A stretch of DNA of 24,496 bases, taken from the NCBI GenBank assembly GCA_963693365.1, contig CAVNZM010000059.1, forward strand, positions 1-24,496. Reading direction: 5' to 3'. Below, piece by piece: positions 9,019 through 15,949 of this stretch; positions within the stretch are counted from its first letter, which is position 1; every line of letters starts with the position of its first letter. A program made the position numbers and the translations under genes. The notes below the pieces were generated by a model. It had not been told where the DNA came from, did not search any database, and was given only the letters and a program-made list of their open reading frames with translations. The DNA is from Amoebidium appalachense (Eukaryota; Ichthyosporea).

Positions 9019-10644
9019 CTACTGCGCTTGCTCCTGACTGCCCTTCTTGAACACGCTCATGACGAGGTCCCTTGTCAAGTCGTCTTCCATGTGCTCCCTC
9101 GCCATCTCCAGCATGGCCGCAGCAAAAGTCACAAAGTCCACACGGAACAGCTCGCGCTCGACGTTCTTGTGTTTGAGTGCTGTGTGCAGGCACTTCTCCG
9201 CAAGCGCCAGCTGCTCGGACGGCACGGGCAGCGCAAAGAGCAGGCGCCTGTTGGGTCCCACATGCCACGTACCGGCCTGCTTCATGCGGCCCTTCACGTC
9301 CTTCAGACTGAGTCCGATTTTCAGGCAGGGCGGGTCGCCATACTCGGACACGAACACGTAGATGCCGGACTGCTGCTTGGTGCACACGTGGTTGGTGACC
9401 CGGCGCAGCTCCTCGCTGGCATCCTCGTATTCGGGTGGGATGTGGTCCTGCTTGATGCTGTCTGTTGCCTGGAGCTCCAAAAGCCGGCACTGCGCCTCGA
9501 GTTGCAGGCGCTCCTCCCGGATCACACCTGCGCGCTTGTCACACAGAGCGCCTTCCTCGCGCATCATCATGATCTCCGTGTACTGTGCAGATTCGGCGAT
9601 GCGCGCCTCCTTGTACAGACTCAGTGCAGTTTCCATCTCGGCCTGGTTGGTCATGAACTGGGTGATGTCTCCGAGCTTCAGTCTCTTGGGCTCCCTCTCG
9701 GGTGTCCCGTCGGCATCCATTTCTGCTCGCACACTGTCACGCATGAAAGCGTTGGGTCCTGACGGGTTGGCTTCTGCTGCGGCACGGTTGCGCTCGATGT
9801 CCTCCACGAGTGTTTCGTCTCCACCTTCCAGGCGCGCTATATCTTGAGCCCACTTGTCAACGAGGGCAGATCCATAGCGCGAGCCGGATGCCATCTTGAA
9901 GGTCAGTTTCACCAACGATGAAGCAGGAACACCAATCGAGGGTCGCTTTGAATCGCCGAACCTCAAAGGCCTCATGTTGAGGCCTTTGATTTCCTCTTCA
10001 TTCTCATAATGTCGTCTGACATACTCAGCGGCCGCATGTCTGTCTAAATTGCGCACTAGCATTGCATAATCAACAAGACTGGCGTATTTAACACCTTCGG
10101 ATTGAGCAACTCGCACTACATAGTCACCAATGCAGATGGTGTCGCCTTTTTTTGCGGCGACCTCGTTTCCGGTTAGCATAGCTAAGCCTTCGTCGTGTTC
10201 CGTTGGCATGGTTTGTGAAAGTGAGGTTTGGGGTTGTGTGTCTGGTTCTTTTATACCCACCCAATCCTTGTGTGACAAAAGTCGTGCAACGTACTTGGCA
10301 CAGGTCTTGCGGAACTCGTGCGCGCGCTTGCCAGGGAGCATGAAGATGATCTCGATGAGGACCTTGAAAGGAGCGACAGGTGTAACAATTCCCTTTCCGT
10401 TTATGCGGACCTTGTTGCTGCGAGCAACAAGGTCCTTAACGGTCGACTCCTTGCTTGCCTGCATATCAAACCATGCAGACCTTGCAGCATTTGACGAGCC
10501 AAGCACAATGGTGGCGGTATCCAGGACGCTACCCTGTGCATCCTTGCCCTTTCCATGGATCCTATATTGGGCATCCTTGAACTGGGGGAACTCCTTCCAC
10601 AGAAGCGACATGTCCACCTTTGAGTTGCTCTGTCCGGTAGCCAT
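9019..10644 (-). CDS. BRO-like protein with duplicated N-terminal domain and T5orf172 (GIY-YIG-like) C-terminus
   Basis: The 541-aa protein has two similar N-terminal domains (about 35-125 and 188-275), each ending in a hydrophobic, basic helix block (PFKVLIEIIFMLPGKRAHEF and SLVKLTFKMASGSRYGSALV). They resemble BRO-N/MSV199-type DNA-binding domains of large DNA viruses. A Glu/Arg-rich coiled stretch follows, with a possible NLS near 316-323 (EPKRLKLG). Residues about 428-505 match T5orf172: IYVFVSEYGDPPCLKIGLS, then GRM and a late helix ending ERELFRV. T5orf172 domains are a GIY-YIG-superfamily branch found in viral DNA-binding proteins; nuclease activity is unproven. A TATA box lies 37 nt upstream of the ATG. 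A second TATA box lies inside the gene ahead of Met146. Confidence 0.8.
   Translation of the reverse strand: MATGQSNSKVDMSLLWKEFPQFKDAQYRIHGKGKDAQGSVLDTATIVLGSSNAARSAWFDMQASKESTVKDLVARSNKVRINGKGIVTPVAPFKVLIEIIFMLPGKRAHEFRKTCAKYVARLLSHKDWVGIKEPDTQPQTSLSQTMPTEHDEGLAMLTGNEVAAKKGDTICIGDYVVRVAQSEGVKYASLVDYAMLVRNLDRHAAAEYVRRHYENEEEIKGLNMRPLRFGDSKRPSIGVPASSLVKLTFKMASGSRYGSALVDKWAQDIARLEGGDETLVEDIERNRAAAEANPSGPNAFMRDSVRAEMDADGTPEREPKRLKLGDITQFMTNQAEMETALSLYKEARIAESAQYTEIMMMREEGALCDKRAGVIREERLQLEAQCRLLELQATDSIKQDHIPPEYEDASEELRRVTNHVCTKQQSGIYVFVSEYGDPPCLKIGLSLKDVKGRMKQAGTWHVGPNRRLLFALPVPSEQLALAEKCLHTALKHKNVERELFRVDFVTFAAAMLEMAREHMEDDLTRDLVMSVFKKGSQEQAQ
10248..10258 (-). promoter_or_regulatory. Internal TATA box for a shorter BRO/T5orf172 product
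   Basis: The minus strand reads GGGTATAAAAG. It is 39 nt upstream of an in-frame ATG at 10209 (Met146), nearly the same spacing as the main promoter (37 nt). A product from here would keep only the second N-terminal domain and the T5orf172 domain. Confidence 0.5.
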
Positions 10645-10680
10645 GCTGTGTCAGACTGACCCCAGTTGGCTGTGTGTGCT

Positions 10681-10691
10681 CCTTATATACC
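10681..10691 (-). promoter_or_regulatory. TATA box of the BRO/T5orf172 gene
   Basis: The minus strand reads GGTATATAAGG, 37 nt upstream of the ATG at 10644. Confidence 0.65.
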
Positions 10692-10904
10692 TGCGCACCC
10701 TCAGTCGTGCCGAGAATGCTGGCAGCAACAATCGACTGGTTTACGGGGGAGGGGGGGTATGATTTCTCCGCAATGCAAACAAATTTGTGCGCGCATACAC
10801 AGGCATGCGCTCGGACGACACCTTGGGGGTGGCCCTGCTTATATACGCGTGCTGCACCATCCGGGGCGCAGTCGCACACACACACGCACTGCGTGATATA
10901 TTTA

Positions 10905-11423
10905 TCATTCTCTACGCAGCCGCCTATTTTTCTTTGCTGGTTCGTATAGCTGCAGCGACAGGATGTCGCAGCCCGTGTCGTGCCAAACAAAGTCCTTCAG
11001 AAAGTCGATTCGCAGAAGGGTTGTTCGCTGGCTCGAAGCCTTCAGGGGGACGGCACGTCCCTCCCCCATCCCTTCGTTCTCAGTTGGGTCCCTCGGTGGC
11101 AGCAGCGACAGCGTGGTGTCCCAGCGCTCCCAGGTCAGCCGGAACGACTTGCCCCAATCTAGGTCGATGGTCACCGCATCCCCGGCCCCCTCCAGCGGAC
11201 ACGTCGAAAACACCAGGTGGTTGAGTCCGTCTCGATTCGATGATTCGACCGATTGCAGCGGCAGCATCGTGTCCGACAGCATCGTGTCGCCCTTGCCGAG
11301 TCGCGCGTGGAGCTGTAGCGGCCGGCTCGCCACCCTCCCGGCGCCGTGTGAGTCGAACGTCATGCTCGAGACAAACAGCGAAAGTCTATTCACGAACAGC
11401 TTCAGGTCCTGCTCAAAAGCCAT
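10905..11423 (-). CDS. Unknown protein with basic C-terminus (172 aa)
   Basis: I choose the ATG at 11423 (MAFEQDLKLFVNRLSLFVSS) over the one at 11471, because the TATA box (11473-11483) overlaps the upstream ATG and would place the transcript start between the two. The protein is mixed alpha/beta in appearance, with a hydrophobic core segment (TIDLDWGKSFRLTWERWDTTLSLL) and a basic end (PAKKNRRLRRE) that may be an NLS or nucleic-acid contact. No signal peptide or membrane span is seen. I do not recognise the family. Plausible composition and a well-placed TATA box support it. Confidence 0.65.
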   Translation of the reverse strand: MAFEQDLKLFVNRLSLFVSSMTFDSHGAGRVASRPLQLHARLGKGDTMLSDTMLPLQSVESSNRDGLNHLVFSTCPLEGAGDAVTIDLDWGKSFRLTWERWDTTLSLLPPRDPTENEGMGEGRAVPLKASSQRTTLLRIDFLKDFVWHDTGCDILSLQLYEPAKKNRRLRRE

Positions 11424-11799
11424 GTTCAGTTCTGGTGCAGATGCAGACTGGCAGCTCTCCGCGTCCAACACGGCTTTTTATACCCTTCCCGACTTGCGCC
11501 TGCGTCGGCGCACACTCGCCCGCAAGGTGCCAGTTCTCGAGGCGCTGCACGACCATGAGTGCACGCTTGCGTGTTTCGGTGTGTGTGTGCGCGGGGCCGA
11601 CTCGGGATGTGAGGTGCTGAGCGTGCGCTGCTGCACCAGCATGTGGACTGCAGGTGTGCGCCCGGGAGACATTGTGGTGGCGTGCGAGATCAAGCGCGCA
11701 GAGCCCGGGTGGCGCAAGGTGTATCTCGAGCTCGAGGAGGGCGCGTGGACCAGCAACCAATGTGCCGCAGGGTGTAAGCGGAGAAAGTGGTTTCACTAG
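11422..11799 (+). CDS. Cys-containing protein of unknown function (125 aa)
   Basis: The plus-strand frame from about 11490 to the TAG at 11799 has gene-like codon use (third positions mostly G/C, preferred CTC/GTG/CGC/GAG codons) and a protein-like sequence (HDHECTLACFGVCVRG... GVRPGDIVVACEIKRA). The only early ATG is at 11422, which shares the CATG tetramer with the start of the opposite-strand gene. The 5' portion therefore overlaps that gene's leader and TATA box, and the true start is doubtful. GVRPGDIV recalls a PDZ ligand-binding loop but is too short to name a domain. A basic ORF follows 20 nt downstream. Confidence 0.45.
   Translation: MFSSGADADWQLSASNTAFYTLPDLRLRRRTLARKVPVLEALHDHECTLACFGVCVRGADSGCEVLSVRCCTSMWTAGVRPGDIVVACEIKRAEPGWRKVYLELEEGAWTSNQCAAGCKRRKWFH
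11473..11483 (-). promoter_or_regulatory. TATA box of the 10905-11423 gene
   Basis: The minus strand reads GTATAAAAAGC, about 50 nt upstream of the chosen ATG at 11423. Confidence 0.6.
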
Positions 11800-11818
11800 G
11801 GTGTTTTCGCAGTCGGAG

Positions 11819-11980
11819 ATGGACATTTTTCGGACAAGGGGCATGCCACACCGAAGAGGTCGGTCAAAAAGGAGAGGTCATAGGCGTATTGAGAAGTACG
11901 TGTATGCCGACGCGCTCATGCCGAAATACCGGAGACTGGTGCTCCGACAGAGCGTGCGAGTAAAGCGGAAAACGGACTGA
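11819..11980 (+). CDS. Small highly basic protein (53 aa)
   Basis: The ORF begins MDIFRTRGMPHRRGRSKRRG and about a third of its residues are Arg or Lys. It starts 20 nt after the preceding plus-strand stop. Small Arg-rich proteins in DNA viruses often bind DNA or package genomes; here that is only inference from composition. An AATAAA on the same strand at 12157-12162 could end its transcript. It may instead be a chance ORF in GC-rich sequence. Confidence 0.4.
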   Translation: MDIFRTRGMPHRRGRSKRRGHRRIEKYVYADALMPKYRRLVLRQSVRVKRKTD

Positions 11981-12259
11981 GATTTATTCTGTCGATATCG
12001 ATGTTGGAAAAATCACATACCATTATGCACATAACCACCGACCCGAATTAAGTTTGACAACCCGAGGTTACATCAATGACAAATATACGATTCTACAACA
12101 ACCCCGAATGAATTCTATCGCTTGCACACGAAACAAGTACCCGAGATTACATCAATAATAAATATACGATTCTACAACAACCCCGAATGAATTCTATCGC
12201 TTGTCACGAAATAAGTTCCGTAAAAGAGCACACAGACACAGCATCACCACGGCCATCCC
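11981..12259. repeat. Short intergenic region with 79-bp direct repeat and poly(A) signals
   Basis: Two copies of a 79-bp unit start at 12061 and 12140 (CCCGAG(G/A)TTACATCAAT, then ATATACGATTCTACAACAAC). AATAAA lies at 12157-12162 on the plus strand and at 11983-11988 on the minus strand, suiting the convergent transcripts that meet here. Confidence 0.8.
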
Positions 12260-13670
12260 CTACGGGCCCTGCTTCTGGCAGTCCTTCTTGTGCTCACCCC
12301 AATCGCGGGTCTGGCAGTCCCTGCTGCAGTAGTAGACGTGCTTACAGGCCGAGCACTTCTTGGTGCGCCCGGTCGAGCCGCAGGTGGCACAGACGACAGA
12401 GGGCAGCTTGTCGATGAAGTGCTTGACGGCCCGGTTGCACCATTCATACATACACATGTTGTCCATGTCGTACTCCGTGGACACGGGAAGAGTGCTCACC
12501 GCAAACTCCGCAATCTGCACAACAGCCTCGGGCGTGGTGTGCTCGAGGCCGGAAGACGCGCACAGTACATGAAGCATCATTCTGAAGACAATACCGGCGC
12601 CCGTGCTGATGTTTCCGGCATACAGGGCATTGTAGTCCCGCTCCTCCAGCACGTAGCGGTGGAAGACACAGTAGTGCCTAAAACACGCGAAGTAGGCAGC
12701 CATGTTGCGTTCGGCCGCAGTCACCGTTGGGTCGTTCACCCATCTCCGCTCCTCTATAGCACGCATCTCGCCCGCCAGGGTAGCCTCGCATTCCATGTAG
12801 CGCTCCTTGTTGCGAAACACACGCAGGTCGCCGCACTCCAGAACTTTTAGCATCAGGTTGCAGACCGGGTCCGAGTGGAAACGCAAGTGGCTGTCCATGG
12901 TGTAGACCACGACCTCGTTTTTCGACACCGTTGGGTCTTGGTGGGTGGGTTGCTCCTTGCAGTCCTTCTTGTGCTCGGGCCACTTTTGTTTCATACGGAT
13001 GTCATTGCAGAAGTAGGCGTTTCTGCAGCGGGTGCACTTCTTTGTGTCGACGGGCGAGCGGCACTGGAGACATGACACGGAAGGCAACTCGTTCACAAAG
13101 TGCTCGACGGCCCGGTTAGCCCAATCATTGTACACCACGTCGTCAATGTCCTTGCATAACGTATACGTACGCAAGGCGGAAGTGGCCGGCTCTTGACTGA
13201 AGTGGGCAGGGGGTCGGGCCTTGAGACCGGACCGCTCGCATAGCGCCGTCCCCACGAGCATGAAGAAGTCCTGAACCCCTTGACCGAGCGTGCCCTCGTG
13301 GAGAGCCTCATGGTCCGGATTCCCCAGCACGTAGCGCTGGAAGGCGGCGTACATTGGGAACGCGATGGAGTGCAGACAAGTGTCCCAGAGGGGGCGGCAC
13401 CCGCCCAGGCCCGTGGGGTTGTCTCTCCAAATGCAGCAGCAAAGTTTTCATGTCGTTTTCAAGGACTGAACGGAACGCAGCGAAGCTCTCCCGTGTTTCG
13501 AAGATGCGGAGGTCGCCGTCTCTCGCAACTTCCAGCAGCCGAGCGCTGACAGGGTCCCGGTGGAGCCGATACTTGTCGTCCACGGCATAGACGACGACCT
13601 TGTCCGTGTCCGAGCCGGGGGGCCGGACGATGAAAGGCAAAGCCACGGCCTCTTCAGGTGTTTGGTCCAT
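12260..13670 (-). CDS. Double MYND zinc-finger protein with internal duplication and a frameshift
   Basis: Two tandem copies of a ~220-residue module, each beginning with KVVVYAVDDKYRLHRDPVS-like or EVVVYTMDSHLRFHSDPVC-like sequence, continuing through a W..(D/N)(N/D)PT block and an RYVL motif, and ending in a MYND-type finger. MYND fingers bind proline-rich peptide partners and occur in chromatin and regulatory proteins. The second finger has the full ligand pattern (CATC, CSAC, YYCSRDC, H, C). In the first the sixth ligand is Arg (CGT where TGT would encode Cys), so one zinc site is probably weakened. The frame changes by one base at about 13431-13440; alignment of the two copies places the shift there. 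Start chosen at 13670 (MDQTPEEAV). The shift could be a sequencing indel, a real lesion or programmed frameshifting. Confidence 0.7.
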
Positions 13671-14175
13671 GCTTGTGCGTGAATGCCAGCGTGTGGTGAT
13701 TTGTCTAGTGAAACGATCCGCTAAGAAAGGCGAGAAAGAGGGACGTGGTGAGATGTCTGGCAACAATCGTTTGGCTGGGAGTTGTTGTGAGGGAGAATGT
13801 GTGAAAGCGTGAAAGTGACAGGATTGGCCTCGTGTTGGTCTCTTATGTAGGATCGGTTTTCAGAAAGTACTGGTATGGCATGTCCACAGCGCCATTTGAT
13901 TGGAGTTCAATTCGCGCGCTGATTGGTTGGCAGGGATGGTGATCTAGGTTGAGCTAATGTGATTGGTTCGCAAAATTCTCACAGCATTGAAGTGAGCCGC
14001 GATAATTAATTTGATTGGTAGATTTGCATATCCGATCTGACAGCCAATTTTGATCTTAGTCATGATTACACCAATCAAAACGCGATAGCTGTCAGCCCTG
14101 AGAAGCGCAGCCGTGCTGGACACGACCAGTAAATAAAAATTGCCACTTCCTCTTCCACACCTGTGTTGTGGACCG
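13671..14175. promoter_or_regulatory. Intergenic promoter-like region with six CCAAT boxes and an octamer motif
   Basis: CCAAT or its reverse ATTGG occurs at 13899, 13922, 13962, 14014, 14044 and 14071, and a perfect octamer ATTTGCAT lies at 14022-14029. TACATAAG on the minus strand near 13845 is a weak TATA candidate for the MYND gene, with a ~170-nt leader to 13670. The 15-mer GCCATTTGATTGGAG at 13891 recurs exactly at 17677. No gene is supported in this stretch. Confidence 0.6.
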
Positions 14176-14300
14176 TAGCGCTTGCATGCATGGTGCTGCT
14201 CGTGCTGCTTGCCGCGTGCTGGCGCTCAGGGGGGGGGGGGGGGGGGGGTCTTGTTGTTTGTGTTAATGCACCGACAGCGTGCCCTTTGTGACACTTGCAG
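14176..14300 (+). pseudogene. Degenerate duplicate of the membrane-protein 3' end and zinc-finger 5' region
   Basis: TAGCGCTTGCATGCATGGTG and the next 13 nt at 14176 match the transmembrane-encoding end of the membrane-protein gene at 14740. A run of 20 G (14229-14248) follows, as 14 G follow the real gene. Further on, ATGCACCGAC and TGCCC recall the start of the zinc-finger coding sequence near 14893. No intact frame remains. Confidence 0.6.
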
Positions 14301-14483
14301 TGGGTTGTTGTTGTTGCCTTTTACAACCACCGCTCTGGACACAAGATCGAACAGCTATCAAATTGACCATATATATGACAAAGAAAAACAAGGTTGCCAA
14401 AGATCATTGTAGCAGTGCGTCCTCCGTCTTGGCGCGCCCTACGTCCCAGCGGTTTTTAGGTTCCATTAGCACTGCGATGCATA
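14301..14483. other. Leader region of the membrane protein with TATATATG element
   Basis: No gene is seen. CATATATATG at about 14368-14377 on the plus strand is a possible TATA box about 110 nt upstream of the ATG at 14484. Confidence 0.35.
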
Positions 14484-14801
14484 ATGTCTGTGTGTGCTCC
14501 CCGAGTTGCTGGGGAGGGGGCGCTCCAAAGTATCTCTTCGGAAGGTATGACTTCTCCGAACATTGCAAACCTGAGATTTGACAACCCGAGTAACTCGTGG
14601 TTGCGCAGGGATGACATTGCCGCCGACCCGCACGAGTACCACCTGACCATCGACAACAGCACGCGCTTCATGCTCTACATGGGCACTTCATTGGACGACC
14701 ATGATGCACAGCTCAAGAGGGCTTCGATGTGGAGGGGCATAGCGCTTGCATGCATGGTGCTGCTCGTGCTGCTCGCTGGCGTGCTGGTGTACAGGTGGTA
14801 G
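14484..14801 (+). CDS. Tail-anchored small membrane protein (105 aa)
   Basis: One hydrophobic helix at residues ~85-103 (GIALACMVLLVLLAGVLVYRW) ends almost at the C-terminus, giving a tail-anchored topology with the polar N-terminal ~80 residues in the cytosol. The middle part (RFDNPSNSWLRRDDIAADPHEY) is polar and may be structured. An alternative start is the ATG at 14547 (MTSPNIANL). The stop codon is followed at once by a run of 14 G and then, 50 nt on, by the zinc-finger gene. Tail-anchored proteins of this size are common among virion membrane proteins, but no family is recognised. A partial copy of the 3' end lies at 14176. Confidence 0.65.
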   Translation: MSVCAPRVAGEGALQSISSEGMTSPNIANLRFDNPSNSWLRRDDIAADPHEYHLTIDNSTRFMLYMGTSLDDHDAQLKRASMWRGIALACMVLLVLLAGVLVYRW

Positions 14802-14850
14802 GGGGGGGGGGGGGAGGGGCCCACATTCATTTTCTACCCTTTCTTTAGCA

Positions 14851-15288
14851 ATGGCTGAACCATGCAGACCCCCACACAAGAGAGCATTTCCATGCACCGA
14901 CTGTGCCCAAACGTTCACCACAAACGCAAACATGAAAAGACACCGTGCCGCAACACACTCCGAGAAACGCCCTTACACGTGCCCCCATGAAGGCTGCTTT
15001 GCTACCTTTACCCGCAGCGATTACATGAAGCTGCATGTGCGAATGCATACCGGTGAGCGGCCATACGTCTGTGACACGTGCCCGGCCGACTTCCCGTACC
15101 CTGCCGCACTGTGGTGGCACCGGCGCTTAGTCCACAAGGAAAACAAGACGCCAAAACAGCCCGTGCGGAACACCCTCAGGTGTCCGTCTGTGGGATGTAC
15201 ATCTGCGTTCAACCGGTCGGCTGCGCTCAACTGCCATGTCAGAGCCGCGCACCCCGAGCTGGTGGGTTCAGCATCCGAGCCGATATAA
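14851..15288 (+). CDS. C2H2 zinc-finger protein, four fingers (145 aa)
   Basis: Four C2H2 fingers cover nearly the whole protein: FPCTDCAQTF...H...H, YTCPHEGCFATF (C-x4-C), YVCDTCPADF and LRCPSVGCTSAF, with TGERP and SEKRP linkers typical of DNA-binding fingers. It probably binds DNA in the nucleus. There is no other domain. The start at 14851 lies 36 nt after a 14-G tract. The stop codon TAA lies inside the TATA box of the next gene (CGATATAAAT at 15281-15290). It is in the same strand block as the helicase genes and a second zinc-finger gene, so a role in control of viral transcription or replication is reasonable but inferred. Confidence 0.85.
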   Translation: MAEPCRPPHKRAFPCTDCAQTFTTNANMKRHRAATHSEKRPYTCPHEGCFATFTRSDYMKLHVRMHTGERPYVCDTCPADFPYPAALWWHRRLVHKENKTPKQPVRNTLRCPSVGCTSAFNRSAALNCHVRAAHPELVGSASEPI

Positions 15289-15290
15289 AT
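15284..15290 (+). promoter_or_regulatory. TATA box overlapping the zinc-finger stop codon
   Basis: TATAAAT, 60 nt upstream of the ATG at 15350; the upstream gene's TAA is positions 15286-15288. Confidence 0.6.
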
Positions 15291-15349
15291 ACCCCAAACA
15301 CAAGGCGACACCCGTCAGATATTATCTAACCATATATACAACGGACAAC

Positions 15350-15844
15350 ATGGAAGATCTGTACATGAAGATAGCAACGGGTATGTCCGAGAACGAGCAG
15401 CTCAAGCTTGCAGCATACGAGGAGTTTGAGAGGACAACAGGCACTCGCAACAACTGGTTGGACGCGGACATCGTTGAGCAACACGAGTGGACGGAGGAGC
15501 AGATTCATACGTTCTGCCGTACTCTGGTGGCATATTCCCACCCGGACGGTGCGTACATCTTCAAGCGTTTCAAGGATGGGAGATTCGTCTTCGAGATCAA
15601 GTCGAAGAAGAATGTGGCCGACATGCTGTCCAAGTACAAGTTCAAATACAACCCGACAGGCAAGAAGATAAAGATATACAAGGGATCGTGGCACTTGGAC
15701 AGCAGTCATATGGTCGTTTACCACGGTGGCATCGTCTTCGACCGCAACGACCCCGATCCCGAGACTGGCGTTCGCAACCCGCGTTACACGTCTACCCATA
15801 GCCGGACGTTCAACATTTTCCAGGGCGACGCATCGAAAAATTGA
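15350..15844 (+). CDS. Short paralogue of the helicase N-terminal region (164 aa)
   Basis: The best match is in this window: residues ~60-158 align with ~65-171 of the following helicase. The signature is IVFDRNDPDPETGVRNPRY against IIFDPADPDPKTGKRKPDN, followed by RTFNIFQG against RPYNIYRG. The protein stops exactly before the ATPase part, so it has no Walker motifs. The gene has its own TATA box and the next gene has another, so it is a stand-alone gene and not a frame-broken helicase. In related helicase-primases this area lies between the N-terminal domain and the SF3 core; a regulatory or competing partner in the replication complex is a guess. Start chosen at MEDLYMKIATG. Confidence 0.7.
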   Translation: MEDLYMKIATGMSENEQLKLAAYEEFERTTGTRNNWLDADIVEQHEWTEEQIHTFCRTLVAYSHPDGAYIFKRFKDGRFVFEIKSKKNVADMLSKYKFKYNPTGKKIKIYKGSWHLDSSHMVVYHGGIVFDRNDPDPETGVRNPRYTSTHSRTFNIFQGDASKN

Positions 15845-15879
15845 GAGTTTTCTGGACCCGGCAGCCCCAACCCCAAGGG

Positions 15880-15888
15880 TATAAAAGG
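15880..15888 (+). promoter_or_regulatory. TATA box of the helicase gene
   Basis: GGGTATAAAAGG spans this position, 70 nt upstream of the ATG at 15950 and 35 nt after the previous stop. Confidence 0.7.
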
Positions 15889-15949
15889 CAGAAAATTCAG
15901 TATTTTCCAGCAGTGTCCCTGCGTAAATATTTTCTCAGCAATACTAATA

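Noticed and set aside
10787-10960. Possible small hydrophobic plus-strand protein (GVALLIYACC... FIILYAAAYFSLLV)
   Set aside because: First codon is GTG, the frame then runs antisense through another gene, and no promoter fits; possible but unsupported.
10963-11421. Upstream part of the 278-aa plus-strand frame ending at 11799
   Set aside because: It is antisense to the 10905-11423 gene, which has a well-placed TATA box; only the part after about 11422 looks coding.
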